A stretch of 57,448 bases of DNA from Acidimicrobiales bacterium (GCA_020628865.1 JAHDEJ010000033.1:1-57448), one strand, 5' to 3'. Numbered from the stretch's first letter, positions 24,273 through 33,267 are shown. Program-made: numbers and translations. The notes: generated by a model from the sequence alone, not told the origin.

Positions 24273-24350
24273 CGGGATGTGGCGCAGCTTGGTTAGCGCG
24301 TCGGTCTGGGGGACCGAAGGTCGGAGGTTCAAATCCTCTCATCCCGACCA
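24273..24350 (+). tRNA. tRNA-Pro (anticodon GGG)
   Basis: A 78-base cloverleaf including an encoded CCA. The acceptor stem CGGGATG (24273-24279) pairs with CATCCCG (24340-24346), followed by discriminator A and CCA. The anticodon stem TCGGT/ACCGA encloses CTGGGGG, giving anticodon GGG at the usual position. The D-arm (GCGCAGCTTGGTTAGCGC) and the T-loop (GGTTCAAATCC) are normal. The acceptor pairing starts with C-G, as usual for bacterial tRNA-Pro. Confidence 0.95.
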
Positions 24351-24415
24351 GCAGCAGATGCCCGAGGCATCACCACGGCTCGAACCCACGGGTTCGAGCC
24401 GGCTGGCGTTTTGGG
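24351..24415 (+). other. tRNA 3' flank with short dyad
   Basis: Downstream of the tRNA, GGCTCGAACCC (24377-24387) and GGGTTCGAGCC (24390-24400) form an 11-bp inverted repeat with a 2-base spacer. It is a plausible 3' hairpin for the tRNA transcript or the convergent gene, although no T-run follows. The sequence also resembles a tRNA T-arm. Confidence 0.45.
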
Positions 24416-24637
24416 TCAGTTCACGACCCAGAGGACGCCTTCGATGAGCCGCCAGATCAGGTAGGCGGCCAGGGCCACCACGACGATCCAGAAGTGCCAC
24501 GGCGCAGATTCGCCCACGGTCCGTTCCTCGACCTCTGGAGCCTCGGCCTCGACCGCTGCGCCACAGTTGGGGCAGCTGCCGTCGGTCGCCAGCGCCGAGG
24601 GGGCATGCCACGACGAGCAGCTGTCACACCATGCCAT
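24416..24637 (-). CDS. Small zinc-ribbon, single-helix membrane protein
   Basis: 73 residues. Cys4-x2-Cys7 and Cys22-x2-Cys25 form a zinc ribbon (WCDSCSSWH, then SCPNCG). An acidic linker and one membrane helix at about residues 48-70 (FWIVVVALAAYLIWRLIEGV) follow. Small proteins of this layout are widespread, with unknown roles. It follows the SpoIIE-type phosphatase gene by 13 bases and probably shares its transcript. Confidence 0.7.
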   Translation of the reverse strand: MAWCDSCSSWHAPSALATDGSCPNCGAAVEAEAPEVEERTVGESAPWHFWIVVVALAAYLIWRLIEGVLWVVN

Positions 24638-24650
24638 CGTTTCGCTCCGG

Positions 24651-25736
24651 TCAGCTACGACGAACGGCGAGGATCGCGACGTCGTCGTCGATCAGGCCGT
24701 TGGCGAAGTCTCGGGCTTCTTCGAGCAGACCCTTCGTGAGGACCTCGGGCGCCGCACCCGGATCACGTCGGATCGCCATGGCGATGCGTTCCTCACCGAA
24801 CAGCTCGTCGCCGCTGCGGGCTTCGGTGAGTCCGTCGGTGTACAGCAGGACGAAGTCGTCTGAGGCGAGCGGGATTTCCTTGCTGAAGTACTGGGCTCCC
24901 GGGTCGAGCATGAGCAGCGGACCGGTGGCGCGCAGCGGCTGCACCTCGCTGGCGTGCCAGAGCCATCCGGCCGGGTGACCGGCGGAGGCGTACCGAAGTG
25001 TGCCCGCCTCGGTGTCGAACACGACGACGATCATGGAGATGAACTCTTCGCCGCGGTCCATCTCGGCCATCTGCTGGTTGAGTTCCTCGAGTGCCTGGGC
25101 CGGGTCCCGGAACTGGCGGAGGAACACTCGCAGGAGGTACTTGGCCTGGAACGCCGTGATGGAGGACTCGATGCCGTGGCCGGCCACGTCGCCGATGACG
25201 GCGGCGAGGCGCGTGTCGCCCACGCGGTAGACGTCGAAGAAGTCGCCGGCCATGAGCCCGGATCCCGCTTCGTACACCCGGCCGACCTCGAAGCCGGTGA
25301 AGTCCGGAAGTGCGTCGGGCGCAAGGCGGCTCGCCCATGCCTTCGGGGCGAAGTCCTCCTGCTGCAGGGCTTCTTCCGCCCGCTTCTCGAGAAAGAAGCG
25401 CTGGCGGGACAGTCGTGCCTCACGAATGGCGCCACGGGACCAATAGATCGAAATGAGGGCCGGCACGCCGGCGATTGCGTAGACCATCGCCACCCGGTCG
25501 TCGTTGGACGCAGCGGTCAGGAACGACGCGAAGGACAGGGCGCCGTACAGCAGTGCCGAGTGCAGCTCCTTGCGGAATGCGGACTGGGCCAGTCGGTACG
25601 CCGAATCCTCCTGCGTGTTCTCGACGTCGTGTTCGACGTTGTTGAGGAACCGTCGGCGGTAGCGCGCCGAGCGGGCCCACCCGAAGGCGGCAACGAGGAA
25701 CACGATCCCCAGCCCGACGAGAATGACGGTCTTCAT
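24651..25736 (-). CDS. Membrane-anchored PP2C/SpoIIE-type serine phosphatase
   Basis: 361 residues. One N-terminal helix (about 3-20) and a helical pair (about 62-105) anchor the protein; a coiled segment leads to the SpoIIE-like PP2C domain (about 135-361). The metal-binding Asp/Gly blocks are visible: GLMAGDFFDVYRV, AAVIGDVAGHG, FVLLYTDGLTEAR and the final LIDDDVAILAV. Such phosphatases often act on anti-sigma-factor antagonists or similar partner-switch proteins; none is nearby. A TAGGCT hexamer is 8 bases before the ATG. It is followed by the small zinc-ribbon protein and preceded by der. Confidence 0.88.
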   Translation of the reverse strand: MKTVILVGLGIVFLVAAFGWARSARYRRRFLNNVEHDVENTQEDSAYRLAQSAFRKELHSALLYGALSFASFLTAASNDDRVAMVYAIAGVPALISIYWSRGAIREARLSRQRFFLEKRAEEALQQEDFAPKAWASRLAPDALPDFTGFEVGRVYEAGSGLMAGDFFDVYRVGDTRLAAVIGDVAGHGIESSITAFQAKYLLRVFLRQFRDPAQALEELNQQMAEMDRGEEFISMIVVVFDTEAGTLRYASAGHPAGWLWHASEVQPLRATGPLLMLDPGAQYFSKEIPLASDDFVLLYTDGLTEARSGDELFGEERIAMAIRRDPGAAPEVLTKGLLEEARDFANGLIDDDVAILAVRRS

Positions 25737-25752
25737 CGCCGAAAAGCCTACT

Positions 25753-27057
25753 TCAGTCCGACCGGCGGCGGACGCGAAGCTTGATCGGCGTCTGTCCGAG
25801 GTCGAACTCTTCGCGAATCATCCGTTCGAGGTAGCGCAGATATGTCCGCGGCAATTCCTTGTTCGTGAACAGCGTGAACGTGGGCGGATCGGTGGCTCCC
25901 TGCGTGCCGTAGAGCACGCGCCCACCCTCGGGGGCCGGCTGTGCCACCTGTGCGGCCCGCAGGAGGTTGTTGACCTTCCGGGTGGGGATTCGGGTCGAAT
26001 AGTCGACGATGGCGCCGGAGAGGGCCGGCCAGAGCTTCTGGACGCTCTTGCCGGTCAGCGCACTGATTCGCAGAATCGGCGATTCGCCGACGAAGTGCAG
26101 CTTGCGTTCGACCTGCTTGGTGACGTCGGCCCGCGCCTCGGCGTCGAGCAGCTCCCACTTGTTGAGCAGAATCACGAGCGGGCAACCGGCGGCGTCGACG
26201 CGCTCGGCGAGGCGCTGGTCCTGGGCGGTCACACCGACGGTCGCGTCGATCACGAGAAGGGCGACATCGGACTTGTCGACCGCTCGCAGCGCCCGAACGA
26301 ACGAGTAGTACTCGGTCTCCTCGTCGACGCGGGCCTTGCGGCGCATGCCGGCCGTGTCGACGAACCGGACAGGACCGTTGGGCGTCTCGACGACGGTGTC
26401 GATGGCATCGCGGGTCGTGCCGGGCATGTCGTGCACGACGGCCCGGTTCTCGCCGATGAGATGGTTGAAGAGCGTGGACTTGCCCACGTTCGGACGGCCG
26501 ACGATCGACACGGAGAAGATCCGGTCCTCGTCCTCCTCCTCGTCCTCCTCTTCGACCTCGGGCAGCACGGAGAGAATCTCGTCGAGCAGATCGGCTGCGC
26601 CGAGCCCGTGCAGTGCGCTGAGCGCCCGTGGCTCGCCGAGTCCGAGCGACATGAGGTCCCAGATGCGATGCTCCTGCGCTTCGGAGTCGACCTTGTTCGC
26701 CACGAGAAAGACCGGGGTGTCGATGCGGCGAACGAGGTTCGCCACCTGCTGATCGTCGCCGGTCACGCCGACGGCAGAGTCCACCACCATGAGCACGACA
26801 TCGGCCTCGGCGATGGCGCGCTCGCTCTGGCGGGACACCTTCGCGTCGAGCGCATCGCCGTCGGCGTCGGAGATCCAGCCGCCGGTGTCGATGAGGGTGA
26901 ACTCGCGCCCCATCCATTCACAGACGACCTCCTTGCGGTCGCGGGTGACGCCGGGGCGTTCTTCCACGATCGCCTCCTGGCGTCCGAGGAATCGGTTGAT
27001 CAGGGTCGACTTTCCGACGTTCGGACGGCCGACGATCGCGACGGTGGGCAGGCTCAT
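25753..27057 (-). CDS. der: Ribosome-assembly GTPase Der (EngA)
   Basis: 434 residues with two tandem GTPase domains, unique to Der: GRPNVGKST occurs at about residues 10 and 185, with DTGG/DTAG, NKVD and NKWE as the G3 and G4 motifs, and a C-terminal KH-like domain ending IKLRVRRR. Der is essential for 50S subunit maturation. The acidic linker between the GTPase domains (EVEEEDEEEDED) is long. The ATG at 27057 overlaps the stop of the DUF512 gene (ATGA). Open frame upstream of it is not part of the gene. Confidence 0.95.
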   Translation of the reverse strand: MSLPTVAIVGRPNVGKSTLINRFLGRQEAIVEERPGVTRDRKEVVCEWMGREFTLIDTGGWISDADGDALDAKVSRQSERAIAEADVVLMVVDSAVGVTGDDQQVANLVRRIDTPVFLVANKVDSEAQEHRIWDLMSLGLGEPRALSALHGLGAADLLDEILSVLPEVEEEDEEEDEDRIFSVSIVGRPNVGKSTLFNHLIGENRAVVHDMPGTTRDAIDTVVETPNGPVRFVDTAGMRRKARVDEETEYYSFVRALRAVDKSDVALLVIDATVGVTAQDQRLAERVDAAGCPLVILLNKWELLDAEARADVTKQVERKLHFVGESPILRISALTGKSVQKLWPALSGAIVDYSTRIPTRKVNNLLRAAQVAQPAPEGGRVLYGTQGATDPPTFTLFTNKELPRTYLRYLERMIREEFDLGQTPIKLRVRRRSD

Positions 27058-28436
27058 TTCGGCTCCAATGCCGCTCGCAGGGCCACGCCGTCGGTCGGGA
27101 TGATCTCGACCGGGCGGGGAAGGTCGTCGGGGCTCGTTCCGTCGAGGAACACGCCCCGGTTCAGGCACACGTCGGGGAGCAGATAGCGGTGCCCCTCCGG
27201 CTCGGCGGCGAGCACGCGGGCGAGGTCCTCCCCCACGAGCAGCCCGGCGACGCCGACGTTGCCACCGAAGAAGTCGTTGTCGACGGCGATGACACGAACG
27301 TCGTCACGATCCAGATCGGCGATCAACGGTTCGAGCACGGCCGCTCCCAAGGACCCGGTGAGGATCCCGACGGGTGCGTTTGCCCGGGGCCGAAGCTGAA
27401 CGAGCGATCCGCCGCCGGGTTCGTCGTCGCCACAGGTTCGCGGCGCCCGATAGCCCTCGGCCGGAGCCGCATCGACCCAGGAGAAGAAGCCCGCCTCCGT
27501 GCCGATCCCCTCGTCAACGAGCCCGGTGAATTCCGCCTCGAACGTTCGGGCCATGCCGATGCCGTCTTCGTGCATGGGCGTGTCGCCGTAGTGATCGCGT
27601 GGCGGGAAGGGACGCCGAGCGGCGATGTAGTACTCGTCGGCTGCGTGCACGAGACGGCGACCGGTCAGCTCGGCGTACACGTCCTGCCACCGTTCGACGG
27701 AATCGATGACCGCATTCGCCTCCTCGACCGTGTGCGGACGCATCCGCTCCTCGGTCGAGTACTTCGACACGCCGAGTGGCACGACACACACTGTCTCGAG
27801 GTCGGCGTAGCGATCGGCGATGTCGGCGAGCGTGCGCTCGAGCACGGCCCCATCGTTGAGACCGGGGCACACCACGACCTGTCCGTGCACTTCGATGCCG
27901 GCGTCCAGCAGCGCCCGCAACCAGCGCAGGCTCGACGCTCCCCGCCGGTTTCGCAGCATCTCCTCACGAACGGCCGGTTCGGTCGCATGGATGCTCACGT
28001 TCAACGGGCTGAGCTTCTCGGTGACCACCCGCTCGAAATCGGCTTCAGTGAAGCGGGTCAACGTCGTGTAGTTGCCGTACAGGAACGACAGTCGGTAGTC
28101 GTCGTCCTTGAGATACAGGCTCTTCCGGAGGCCGGGAGGCAGCTGATAGATGAAACAGAATTCGCAGTGGTTGTCGCACGTGCGCACCTCGTCGAACAAC
28201 GCCGAGTGCACCTCGATGCCCAGCGGTTGGTCGGTGGGTTTCTCCACCTCGAGGTCGAGCATCAGGCCGTCGCGGATGATCTCGAACGCGATCGATTCGC
28301 CGTCGGTGAGCGTGCGGTACTCGAGGATGTCCCGGGGCTGCTCCCCTTCGATCGTCCACAGCTCGTCGCCAACGGCGAGGCCGGCCGTGTCCGCCGGCGA
28401 ACCGGGTTCGACGCTGATGACCCGAGGCGAACTCAT
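27054..28436 (-). CDS. DUF512 protein: PDZ plus radical-SAM-like enzyme
   Basis: 460 residues. An N-terminal PDZ-like domain (VEPGSPADTAGLAVGDELW) is followed by a radical-SAM-like core with the cysteine triad CDNHCEFC (C-x3-C-x2-C), then FIYQLPPGLRKSLYLKDDDY, RLSFLYGNYTTLT and the C-terminal DUF512 domain (FFGGNVGVAGLLVG). The family is conserved beside der in many bacteria; its substrate is unknown. The gene overlaps der by 4 bases. A leaderless-type promoter stands before the ATG. Confidence 0.88.
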   Translation of the reverse strand: MSSPRVISVEPGSPADTAGLAVGDELWTIEGEQPRDILEYRTLTDGESIAFEIIRDGLMLDLEVEKPTDQPLGIEVHSALFDEVRTCDNHCEFCFIYQLPPGLRKSLYLKDDDYRLSFLYGNYTTLTRFTEADFERVVTEKLSPLNVSIHATEPAVREEMLRNRRGASSLRWLRALLDAGIEVHGQVVVCPGLNDGAVLERTLADIADRYADLETVCVVPLGVSKYSTEERMRPHTVEEANAVIDSVERWQDVYAELTGRRLVHAADEYYIAARRPFPPRDHYGDTPMHEDGIGMARTFEAEFTGLVDEGIGTEAGFFSWVDAAPAEGYRAPRTCGDDEPGGGSLVQLRPRANAPVGILTGSLGAAVLEPLIADLDRDDVRVIAVDNDFFGGNVGVAGLLVGEDLARVLAAEPEGHRYLLPDVCLNRGVFLDGTSPDDLPRPVEIIPTDGVALRAALEPK

Positions 28437-28442
28437 CCCTAC

Positions 28443-28448
28443 AGGCTA
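28443..28448 (-). promoter_or_regulatory. Leaderless -10 element, DUF512-der operon
   Basis: TAGCCT, 6 bases, then the ATG at 28436 on the minus strand. Confidence 0.5.
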
Positions 28449-28512
28449 CGGCTCCACGGTCCGGATGGTTGCCTACCGTCCATTGAGGCGAAGGGGTGCT
28501 GGCCGGCCCGCG

Positions 28513-28518
28513 TAGACT
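28513..28518 (+). promoter_or_regulatory. Leaderless -10 element, ispH
   Basis: TAGACT, 6 bases, then the ATG at 28525. No -35 hexamer was evident at 16-18 bases. Confidence 0.5.
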
Positions 28519-28524
28519 GGGTCC

Positions 28525-29556
28525 ATGACCGTCGATCAGGTTCTGTTGGCCGCTCCCCGGGGCTTTTGCGCCGGCGTCGAAATGGCCATCAAGGCGCTGG
28601 CGGCGATGGTGCGGGCCTTCGAGCCGCCCGTGTACTGCTACCACGAGATCGTGCACAACCGCCTCGTCGTGCAACGCTTCGAAGACATGGGGGTCATCTT
28701 CGTCGACGACATCTCCGAGGTCCCTGAAGGCCGGCCCGTCATGCTGTCCGCCCACGGCTCCGCGCCCGAGGTCGTCACCGCCGCAAGCGACGCCGGCGGC
28801 TACATGGTCGACGCCGTCTGCCCACTCGTCACCAAGGTCCACCACGAGGTCAAGGTTCGCGCCGGCAAGGGTTTCCAGATCGTCTACGTCGGCCACGAAG
28901 GGCACGAGGAGGCGGTCGGCACGATGGCGGTCGCCCCCGAGGCCATCCACCGGGTGGAGTCCATCGAGGAGGTCGAGGCCCTGCCCGAGATGGACGCCCC
29001 GACCGCCCTGCTCGCCCAGACCACGCTCAGCCACCGAGATTGGGAGAGCGTGCAGGACGCCGCCCTCGAACGCTGGCCAGACATGTGGACACCCGGCCGC
29101 AGCGACCTGTGCTTCGCCACGACCAACCGTCAGGGAGCGCTCGTCGAGATCGCCCCGAAGTGCGACGCGATGATCGTCATCGGCTCCGCCAACTCGTCGA
29201 ACACGATGGCGCTCGCCCGCCTCGCCACCGAATCGGGCTGCGAGCGGGTGTTCCGAGTCAACACCGCCGACGAACTGCCCGACGACCTGTCGGGAACGGT
29301 CGGCGTGACAGCCGGCGCCTCCGCCAGCGAGGAGCTCGTCGAGTCCGTCCTCAACCGGCTCGACCCACAGAACGGTGTGTCCGAGGTCCGGATCACCGAG
29401 GAAGACGAGTACTTCCCGCCGCCTCGTCGCCTCCGGGATCTCCTCGGCGCGATCGACGCCGCCACCGCACTCTCCCTGGGCCGGGACCCCTCGCTTTCTC
29501 CCCCGAGCGGCGATCGTCAGCTCGGAGCCAGCGAAGTCCTCCGGCTTCTCGGCTGA
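28525..29556 (+). CDS. ispH: 4-hydroxy-3-methylbut-2-enyl diphosphate reductase
   Basis: 343 residues. The last MEP-pathway enzyme, it reduces HMBPP to IPP and DMAPP using a [4Fe-4S] cluster. The three cluster cysteines are in PRGFCAGV (Cys 15), VDAVCPLVTKVH (about 97) and DLCFATTNRQ (about 195). Substrate residues are also present: EIVHN, SAHGSAP, GHEGHEEAVGT (the catalytic Glu), LAQTTLS and GSANSSNT. Length is typical of the actinobacterial form. It is monocistronic here and divergent from the DUF512-der operon. Confidence 0.95.
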   Translation: MTVDQVLLAAPRGFCAGVEMAIKALAAMVRAFEPPVYCYHEIVHNRLVVQRFEDMGVIFVDDISEVPEGRPVMLSAHGSAPEVVTAASDAGGYMVDAVCPLVTKVHHEVKVRAGKGFQIVYVGHEGHEEAVGTMAVAPEAIHRVESIEEVEALPEMDAPTALLAQTTLSHRDWESVQDAALERWPDMWTPGRSDLCFATTNRQGALVEIAPKCDAMIVIGSANSSNTMALARLATESGCERVFRVNTADELPDDLSGTVGVTAGASASEELVESVLNRLDPQNGVSEVRITEEDEYFPPPRRLRDLLGAIDAATALSLGRDPSLSPPSGDRQLGASEVLRLLG

Positions 29557-29565
29557 CGCAGGCGC

Positions 29566-30249
29566 TCAGCGCAGCGAGCGAGCCTCGTCGTACAGCTTCT
29601 GCATCTCGACGCGCAGCGCCTCGGTGTGGCGCTTGACCTCATTGCGCGACACCCGACCCTTCTCGTTCTGTATCGGCGGATCCATCGGCTCGCCGATCAC
29701 GAACACGATCTTGCGGGGGTAGACCATCTTCTTGCCGATGGGCATCGCCTCTTCGCTGCCGGCAATGCCGACGGGCACCACCGGACACTGCTGACGTCCG
29801 GCCACGAAGCTCGGTCCGTCGAACATGTTCTCGGCCAGCACTTCGTGCCCGGACCGGCGGGTCCCCTCGGGGAACATGACCAGCGTCTCGCCTCGCTCCA
29901 AGATCTCCTCGGCGGCCCGGAGGGCGCCGCGGTCCGCTGCCCCTCGGGAGACCGGGAAGCCGCCGAGCATCGTCAGCAGCCAATCCGCGGCCTTGTTGAC
30001 CTCCCACAACGACGCCTTCCCCATGAAGCGGATGGGCGCCTTGCGGACGACAGGCAGGATCGGCGTGTCCAGATTGGACCGATGCACCGGGGCCAGCACG
30101 AACGCTCCCGACGTGGGCAGCCGTTCCGCATGGTGCAGCTCGTATCGGAACCACAGCTTCGTGACGACCACCACGATCGCCCGGGCGATCACCCAGGTGA
30201 CCCGCTGCAGGCGAGAGAGCCCATCGCCGTACGCGTCCGGTGTGCTCAT
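29566..30249 (-). CDS. plsC: 1-acyl-sn-glycerol-3-phosphate acyltransferase
   Basis: 227 residues. The NHx4D-type motif reads HRSNLD (residues 56-61), and the glycerol-phosphate-binding EGTRRSGHEVL and PVVPVGIAG blocks follow. The enzyme esterifies lysophosphatidic acid at the membrane to make phosphatidic acid. The start overlaps the stop of aroA-cmk (ATGA), making it the last gene of the six-gene scpA operon. Cmk and PlsC are neighbours, or even fused, in other bacteria, so the pairing is an established context. A close paralogue acting on other acyl acceptors is possible. Confidence 0.88.
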   Translation of the reverse strand: MSTPDAYGDGLSRLQRVTWVIARAIVVVVTKLWFRYELHHAERLPTSGAFVLAPVHRSNLDTPILPVVRKAPIRFMGKASLWEVNKAADWLLTMLGGFPVSRGAADRGALRAAEEILERGETLVMFPEGTRRSGHEVLAENMFDGPSFVAGRQQCPVVPVGIAGSEEAMPIGKKMVYPRKIVFVIGEPMDPPIQNEKGRVSRNEVKRHTEALRVEMQKLYDEARSLR

Positions 30250-32180
30250 GGGGTCCCTCCGATCCCGTTCGCTGCGTCGGTGAGCGCCATCCAGCGCGTC
30301 ACGATCGTGTCGACGACGTCGTCGATCTCGACGCCGGTCGAGTCGATGACCTCCGCGTCGTCGGCGATCGTGAGCGGGTCGTGCTCGCGGTTGGAGTCGA
30401 TCTCGTCGCGCTGCGCGATTCGGCGCTTCATGTCTTCGAGATCGGTCGCTCCGGTCTGCGCCGCCCGGCGACGAGCCCGCTCCTCGACCGATGCCGTCAG
30501 ATAGATCTTCATCGTGGCACCCGGGAACACGGCGGAACCGATGTCGCGCCCTTCCACCACGGCGGCACCGCGGTCGATGGCCCAGTCGCGCTGTCGAGCG
30601 GCAAGCACCCGTCGAACGCCGGCGATCGCGGCGACCGGCGACACGGACGAGGTAACTTCCGGGGTCCGGATGTCCTCCGTGACGTCCTCACCGTCGATGG
30701 TGACGACGGAGCCGACGTGGATGACGGCGTTCTCTGCCACGGTGGTGACCGCCGCATCGTTGTCGATGCCGACGCCACTGCGCAGGACGGCCAACGCAAC
30801 CGATCGGTACATGGCGCCGGTGTCGAGATGTGGGAGCCGCAAACGGTCTGCCACCATCGCCGCAACCGTCGACTTGCCGGACCCGGCTGGACCGTCGATC
30901 GCCAGCACCAGTGGTTCGGACCGGGCGGTGGCCCGGAGCTGATCGAGCATGTCGAAGTAGCCGGGGAACGTCTTGGCGACACATCCCGGGTCGAGAACCG
31001 TGACGGGCGTGTCCACGAGGCCGAGCAGGGCCATCGACATGGCCATCCGATGGTCCTCGTAGGTCTCGACCTCGGCGTGATGATGCGGCCCACCGACGAC
31101 CGTGAAACCGTCGTCGTGGATCGTCGCCTGCACGCCGAGACGGTTCAGCTCGGTGACCGACGCCGCTAGGCGATCGGATTCCTTCGTGGTTCTGATGAAG
31201 CCGATGCCGGTGACGGAGCTCGTGCCATCGGCCCGGGCGGCAAGGGCGGCGAAGGTCGGTGCGGTGTCGCTCATCGGACCGAGGTCCACATCGATGGCCT
31301 GCAGCGTGCCGCTCCCCCGAACCTCGATGTGATCGGGGCCCACACGAACGTCGGCGCCCATGCGGCGCAGGACATCGGCAAAGCCGACATCACCCTGGGC
31401 GGAGTCGGAACCGAGGCCCCGAACCCGCACCCGGCCGCCAACGATCGCTGCAGCGGCGAGCGGGTAGCTGGCGGTCGACGCATCCGGTTCGACCGTGTAC
31501 TCGGTACCGACGTACCCGCGGGCGGCAACCCGAAGCACGTTCGGACCCGACCACTCCACGGTCGCGCCGAATCGTTGCATGACCGAGCGGGTCATCTCGA
31601 TGTACGGACGGGACACGACGGTGCCATCCAAGGTGAGTTCCAGGCCGTTGGGCAACGCCGGAGCGACGAGCATCAACCCGGAGATGAACTGGCTGGACAC
31701 GTCGGCGGGGATGGTGACCTGATCGCCGATCGTGCCAACCGACCCGACCTCGATCGGAAGGGCATCGCCCTCGACGAGGCCGCCGAGGCTTCGCATGGCA
31801 TCGAGGAGCGGACCCATCGGGCGGCCGAGCATCTGCGGGTGTGCCGTGAGGCTCCCGCCTCCGCTGCACAGCAGCATCGGCGCCACGAATCGGGCGGTCG
31901 TGCCGGACATGTTTGCGTCGATCGGCTGATCGGGCCGGCGGAGGGCCCCGCCGGTGCCGTGCACGGTCACGGTCGTGCCGTCGAGCTCGACCTTCACGCC
32001 GAATGCTTCGAGCGCACCGATCATCGCCCGCGTGTCGTCGGACAGCCCGAGGTTGTGCAGCACGCTGACCCCGTCGGCGAGCCCGGCCACCACCAACGCT
32101 CGGTTGGTGAGGCTCTTCGACCCGGGCAGATCGACGTCCAGGTCCAGCGTGCCCTCGATGGGCTCGACCCGTCGACTCAT
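30246..32180 (-). CDS. aroA-cmk: Fused EPSP synthase and cytidylate kinase (AroA-Cmk)
   Basis: 644 residues, one continuous frame. Residues 1 to about 422 are 5-enolpyruvylshikimate-3-phosphate synthase: PGSKSLTNRAL near residue 19, DANMSGTTARF near 90, IRTTKESDRLA near 330 and YEDHRMAM near 375 all carry expected catalytic residues. Residues about 425-640 are CMP kinase: Walker A GPAGSGKSTVA near 430, LDTGAMYRSVAL, VVEGRDIGSAVFP and the Arg-rich lid RARRRAAQTGA. It thus joins the shikimate pathway to CMP phosphorylation in one polypeptide. There is no stop or restart signal between the parts. Overlaps of 4 bases on both sides couple it to tyrA and plsC. Confidence 0.93.
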   Translation of the reverse strand: MSRRVEPIEGTLDLDVDLPGSKSLTNRALVVAGLADGVSVLHNLGLSDDTRAMIGALEAFGVKVELDGTTVTVHGTGGALRRPDQPIDANMSGTTARFVAPMLLCSGGGSLTAHPQMLGRPMGPLLDAMRSLGGLVEGDALPIEVGSVGTIGDQVTIPADVSSQFISGLMLVAPALPNGLELTLDGTVVSRPYIEMTRSVMQRFGATVEWSGPNVLRVAARGYVGTEYTVEPDASTASYPLAAAAIVGGRVRVRGLGSDSAQGDVGFADVLRRMGADVRVGPDHIEVRGSGTLQAIDVDLGPMSDTAPTFAALAARADGTSSVTGIGFIRTTKESDRLAASVTELNRLGVQATIHDDGFTVVGGPHHHAEVETYEDHRMAMSMALLGLVDTPVTVLDPGCVAKTFPGYFDMLDQLRATARSEPLVLAIDGPAGSGKSTVAAMVADRLRLPHLDTGAMYRSVALAVLRSGVGIDNDAAVTTVAENAVIHVGSVVTIDGEDVTEDIRTPEVTSSVSPVAAIAGVRRVLAARQRDWAIDRGAAVVEGRDIGSAVFPGATMKIYLTASVEERARRRAAQTGATDLEDMKRRIAQRDEIDSNREHDPLTIADDAEVIDSTGVEIDDVVDTIVTRWMALTDAANGIGGTP

Positions 32181-33256
32181 GAGAGCGGCCGTACCGAAGG
32201 CCGGTAGCCGCGGGCCAGCAGGCCGCCACGCAGCACGTCGGCGACCTCGGCATTGACGAGCAGCACGATCACACCGGTCGGCCCCTCGGCGGAGTGAGCG
32301 ATCTCGAGGTCATAGATGTTCACATCGAGCTCGGCCGCAAGGCTCGTCAGCGCAGCCAATTCGCCTCGCTGATCCTTCACCCGCACACGAACCTCGGCCA
32401 GGTTCGGGGGCAGCGGAACCGCCGACGGCAGGTTGACCCGCGCCTTGCGGGCATGGGTGAGCTCGGAGCGGAGCAGGTCGACGTCGCCGTCGGCCACGGC
32501 GGCACGCAACTGCCCGAGGCGACCGATCACCTCGTCGAGGGCGTCGGTGATCGCATCCCGATTCTGAATGCAGATCGGCGGCCAGATGTCCGGCGAACCG
32601 GCCGCGATCCGGGTCATGTCGCGGAAGCCTCCGGCAGCGAGCCGCAGCATGGCCATGTGTTCGTCGCTCCGGCGATCGGCCACGTTCATGAGTGCAGCCG
32701 CCGTGAGGTGGGGCACGTGCGACACCGCAGCCACGATCCGGTCGTGGTCGAGCGGTTGCAGCGTCACCGGATCGGCGCCGAAGCTGGCCACCACCTCGTG
32801 CACGAGGGCGAACGACTCGTCCGACGTCTCGGCCGACGGGGTGATCGGCCACACGGCGCCCCGGAACAGATCAGCCCGCGCACCGGCGAGCCCGGTCTGC
32901 TCCGAACCGGCCATCGGATGTGAGGGGACGAACCGGGCATGCGTGACCGCGGTCGAAATCGGCCCCTTCACGCTTCCCGTGTCCATGACGACGGCGTTCG
33001 TCTCGGCCAGGAGCGACGTTGCGAGTTCCGGCACGGCGTCGACCGGCGTGGCGATGACGACGAGTGCGCATCCCGCAGGGATTTCGGCGGTGACGACGAC
33101 GCCCTGCTCGATGGCCGCCGCCGTGCGATCGGGGTCGAGATCGAAGCCGTGCACGTCCCATCCAGCATCCTGGAGCGCAAGCGCGACGGACCCGCCGATG
33201 AGGCCGAGGCCGACGACGGCGGCCGCGCGATCTCCCGATGGAATGGTGGTGGACAC
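32177..33256 (-). CDS. tyrA: Prephenate dehydrogenase with C-terminal ACT domain
   Basis: 359 residues. A Rossmann NAD(P) domain begins at once (AAVVGLGLIGGSVALALQDAG), followed by the helical dimerisation domain with HPMAGSEQTGLAGA, the substrate-binding block, and AVSHVPHL. The enzyme oxidatively decarboxylates prephenate towards tyrosine. A C-terminal ACT domain (about 285-359, VRVKDQRGELAALTSLAAE, then VNIYDLEIA) should bind tyrosine for feedback control. The GTG at 33256 follows the rluB stop by 11 bases; a TAGGCT lies 8 bases before it but overlaps the rluB stop. Confidence 0.92.
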   Translation of the reverse strand: MSTTIPSGDRAAAVVGLGLIGGSVALALQDAGWDVHGFDLDPDRTAAAIEQGVVVTAEIPAGCALVVIATPVDAVPELATSLLAETNAVVMDTGSVKGPISTAVTHARFVPSHPMAGSEQTGLAGARADLFRGAVWPITPSAETSDESFALVHEVVASFGADPVTLQPLDHDRIVAAVSHVPHLTAAALMNVADRRSDEHMAMLRLAAGGFRDMTRIAAGSPDIWPPICIQNRDAITDALDEVIGRLGQLRAAVADGDVDLLRSELTHARKARVNLPSAVPLPPNLAEVRVRVKDQRGELAALTSLAAELDVNIYDLEIAHSAEGPTGVIVLLVNAEVADVLRGGLLARGYRPSVRPLS

Positions 33257-33267
33257 GGCAGATGAGC

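Noticed and set aside
24377-24400. T-arm-like dyad after tRNA-Pro as an attachment site or second tRNA
   Set aside because: No acceptor or anticodon stems accompany it and no integrase or element boundary is present; recorded only as a 3' dyad.
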